Assembly (NCBI GenBank): GCA_036524155.1
Contig: DATDCV010000371.1
Coordinates: 1 to 7,447, forward strand
Direction of reading: 5' to 3'
Origin: DATDCV01 sp036524155
Lineage (GTDB): Bacteria; Verrucomicrobiota; Verrucomicrobiia; Limisphaerales; UBA8199
DNA: 7,447 nucleotides
The notes under the pieces are model-generated. The model did not search any database. It was not told where the DNA came from and saw nothing but the letters and a program-made list of their open reading frames with translations. Position 1 is the stretch's first letter, and each line of letters starts with the position of its first letter. Below are positions 5,337 to 7,447 of the stretch, one piece after another. The position numbers and the translations under genes were made by a program.

Positions 5337-7447
5337 AACCAAAGGATCTGATGTCGTTGGTCCGTGCCGCTTTGCTCGCTGCTTCTTGCGTCTTATGCGC
5401 ACACGGTCACATAAGCTCCGCCGCGCCCGGCTGGGTCCCGGTGGGATTGTCCGGTGGCGGCGGCATGTTCACGCCCGCCATCTCACCCGCGGACCCGAAC
5501 CTGATGATGATCAATTGCGACATGAGCGCCGCCTACATTTCGGAGGACGGGGGCCGTAACTGGCGCATGATTCATCACGCGCAGCTTCGGAGCGACACCG
5601 GCTGCCGACCGGCGTTTCATCCCGCCGACCCGAATATCATCTACGCGTCCTCCGGCGGCCGGCTCAAGGTCAGCCGTGACCGGGGGCGTACCTTCGCTGC
5701 AATTGGGAACTTGAAGGAAGCGCTCAACGGCGAAATCGCGATCTGCCCGTCCACTCCTGATCTGATGCTGGCGGGAACCCGCAGCGGGAAATGCTGGGTA
5801 TCGCGCGACGCCGGGCTCAACTGGGCCGTTTGCGCGGGACCAGGCGGTCGCGTGCTCGGGTTTCATTTCGACGCGGCAGGGCAGGGGAAGGTGATGTTCG
5901 CGGCCACAGACAAAGGCATCTGGCGTTCGGATGATGGCGGTGACACATGGGCCGAGAAGACTCAGGGCTTGCCCTGGAAGGAAATCCAGGGATTCGCCGG
6001 CGGGTTGGACCCGAAGGAGAAGACGGTGATCCTCTATTGTACGGTTCGCAGCAAGGCGGACGACGGCGCGTTTAAAGGTGGCGTCTATCGCTCGCGAGAT
6101 CACGGCGACACCTGGGAATCAGCGATGGGGACCGGGCTCAACACGGAAACCAAGCCGGCTGACCAATACGCCTACGGGCCGATCGCCCAGTACCAACAGG
6201 TCCTCACGACGGATGCCAGGCCTTCGACCGTTTATGTTTTCAACACCGGCACGGGCTTTCATCCGCCGCATTTCGACACCGTCTACCGCAGCGACGACGC
6301 GGGCCAGACCTGGCGCGCGACCTACTACATGGACCCGCGGTTCGAGCGATACAATGTCGGGCCCGACTATGTGACCGCCTCCTCCGGGCAGTCCTACAAA
6401 GGCGGCGAGGCTCCCTTCGGAGTCGCCATCTGTAACAGCGATCCGGAGCGGGTCCTGCTCGTAAGAAACGAGGCGCACATCACCCATAACGGCGGCGCCA
6501 ACTGGTTCTGCGGCTCAGCTTATCCCGCCGCGGACCAGAAGCCCGGTCCGGGTTCGGCCTGGACCTGCAACGGGCTGGTCGTCACCACGACCTGGCATTG
6601 CTATGTCGATCCTTTCGAACCCGACCGCCGCTACATCTGCTATACGGACTTGGGCTGGGCGCGATCGCTCGACGGTGGCAAGTCCTGGATTTGGTGGGAC
6701 CCAAAGACTTGGGCGCCGTGGCGCAATACCTGTTATGAGCTGGCATTCGATCCCGATGTGCCCGGCAAGATTTGGGGCGCGTTCTCCGATGTGCACGACA
6801 TCCCGAACGACAACATCATCTCCGAGCGCCATGGCAACAAACGTCCCGGCGGGGTTTGTCTCTCCACGAACTTCGGCGCCTCGTGGAAGCCGGCCGGCAC
6901 GGGCCTGCCGCCCAAAGCGGTGACTTCCGTTGTGCTCGACCCGAAAAGTCCGAAGGGCGCCCGCACGCTGTACGCGGGCGTCTTCGAGTCGGGTGTCTAT
7001 AAATCAACTGACGACGGCAGGACCTGGGTGCTGAAGAAAAACGGCCTCGGGGCACCGGAAAACATGCGGGTGTACCGTGTCAGCCTCCACAGCGATGGTG
7101 CTCTGTTCGCCATCATCTGCGCGAAACGCCCGGCTGGTGGGAAGCCGCTCATGGCGGAGGGCGTGGGGCTCTACCTCTCAACGGATGCCGGAGAGTCGTG
7201 GGAGAAGATCTCCACGTCCAAGCCGCTGCTCTATCCGAAGGATTTTTCCGTCCACCCGCGCGACAGCAAACGCATCCTGATCGGCGCATGCGACGTGAAT
7301 TGGGAAAACAAACAGGGCGGTTTGTATCTCACCGAAGACGGTGGGAAGACCTGGCGGCGCATCGGACGCGAGGGACCGCAAACGTTTGGCGGCTACTTTC
7401 ATCCGGAAAAGGAAGGTTGGATCTACATGACCCTGACCGAGGATGCA
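5333..7447 (+). CDS. Secreted multi-Asp-box (BNR/VPS10/GH74-like) beta-propeller protein, C-terminus beyond window
   Basis: The frame is open from GTG 5333 to the window end (705 residues, no stop). A Sec signal is likely: basic residues at 2-11, hydrophobic core about 12-23, then a cut near 25-31. C19 follows A-A-S, a poor lipobox, so a lipoprotein is less likely. Twelve Asp-boxes (S/T-x-D-x-G-x-x-W type, some degenerate) begin at residues 70, 114, 157, 199, 254, 320, 384, 445, 511, 558, 616 and 667, spaced 42-66 apart. These mark successive beta-propeller blades, probably two propellers. Residues 41-70 (G-G-G-G…P…D-P…D63…A-Y…S-E-D-G-G) resemble the N-terminus of GH74 xyloglucanases. Fifteen cysteines follow the signal, compatible with disulfides in the periplasm or outside the cell. 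The gene is coupled to the S46 peptidase. Function is not established: options are glycoside hydrolase, sialidase-like lectin, or sortilin-like peptide-binding scaffold. Automatic names such as exo-alpha-sialidase would rest only on Asp-boxes. Confidence 0.88.
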   Translation, partial: MKPKDLMSLVRAALLAASCVLCAHGHISSAAPGWVPVGLSGGGGMFTPAISPADPNLMMINCDMSAAYISEDGGRNWRMIHHAQLRSDTGCRPAFHPADPNIIYASSGGRLKVSRDRGRTFAAIGNLKEALNGEIAICPSTPDLMLAGTRSGKCWVSRDAGLNWAVCAGPGGRVLGFHFDAAGQGKVMFAATDKGIWRSDDGGDTWAEKTQGLPWKEIQGFAGGLDPKEKTVILYCTVRSKADDGAFKGGVYRSRDHGDTWESAMGTGLNTETKPADQYAYGPIAQYQQVLTTDARPSTVYVFNTGTGFHPPHFDTVYRSDDAGQTWRATYYMDPRFERYNVGPDYVTASSGQSYKGGEAPFGVAICNSDPERVLLVRNEAHITHNGGANWFCGSAYPAADQKPGPGSAWTCNGLVVTTTWHCYVDPFEPDRRYICYTDLGWARSLDGGKSWIWWDPKTWAPWRNTCYELAFDPDVPGKIWGAFSDVHDIPNDNIISERHGNKRPGGVCLSTNFGASWKPAGTGLPPKAVTSVVLDPKSPKGARTLYAGVFESGVYKSTDDGRTWVLKKNGLGAPENMRVYRVSLHSDGALFAIICAKRPAGGKPLMAEGVGLYLSTDAGESWEKISTSKPLLYPKDFSVHPRDSKRILIGACDVNWENKQGGLYLTEDGGKTWRRIGREGPQTFGGYFHPEKEGWIYMTLTEDA

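Noticed and set aside
5483..6103. 206-codon open frame on the minus strand
   Set aside because: It is antisense to the first Asp-boxes of the propeller gene; the sense frame has clear repeat structure and a signal peptide.

Overview
The window carries five protein-coding genes on about 7.4 kb of GC-rich DNA. Two of them run off the window edges. I see no rRNA, tRNA, CRISPR array, insertion sequence or phage gene. The gene types (S46 dipeptidyl-peptidase of the N-H-H-V-G type, Asp-box propeller protein, weak Shine-Dalgarno use, a CCCTCTCC/GGAGAGGG palindrome) suggest a free-living Gram-negative heterotroph. Verrucomicrobiota fits best, with Planctomycetota or Acidobacteriota as alternatives. 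This is inference from gene style, not a proven placement.

Layout. From 1 to 988 on the minus strand lies the N-terminal four fifths of a peptidase T (tripeptide aminopeptidase), read from its start at 988 off the left edge. Facing away from it, at 1108-1938 on the plus strand, is a complete nitrilase-superfamily enzyme of the omega-amidase (YafV/MtnU/NIT2) type. It converges on a ten-helix EamA/DMT transporter at 2038-2961 on the minus strand. A 278 bp divergent gap (2962-3239) with a REP-like palindrome separates the transporter from a plus-strand pair. That pair is a secreted S46 dipeptidyl-peptidase (3240-5336) and a secreted multi-Asp-box beta-propeller protein (5333 to beyond 7447). The two are joined by a four-base GTGA overlap with a good ribosome binding site.

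How they may work together. Most of the window fits peptide and amino-acid use: dipeptides released in the periplasm (S46), tripeptides trimmed in the cytoplasm (PepT), amide nitrogen recovered from glutamine-derived keto-acid amides (omega-amidase), and a DMT carrier that could move a small metabolite. Only the S46/propeller pair is clearly an operon; the shared theme of the rest is inference. The most interesting item is the propeller protein. It has twelve Asp-boxes in the visible 705 residues, an N-terminal motif resembling the catalytic-Asp region of GH74 xyloglucanases, a second similar motif about 376 residues later, and a tryptophan cluster that could form a ligand groove. I did not find a demonstrably new multi-gene system.
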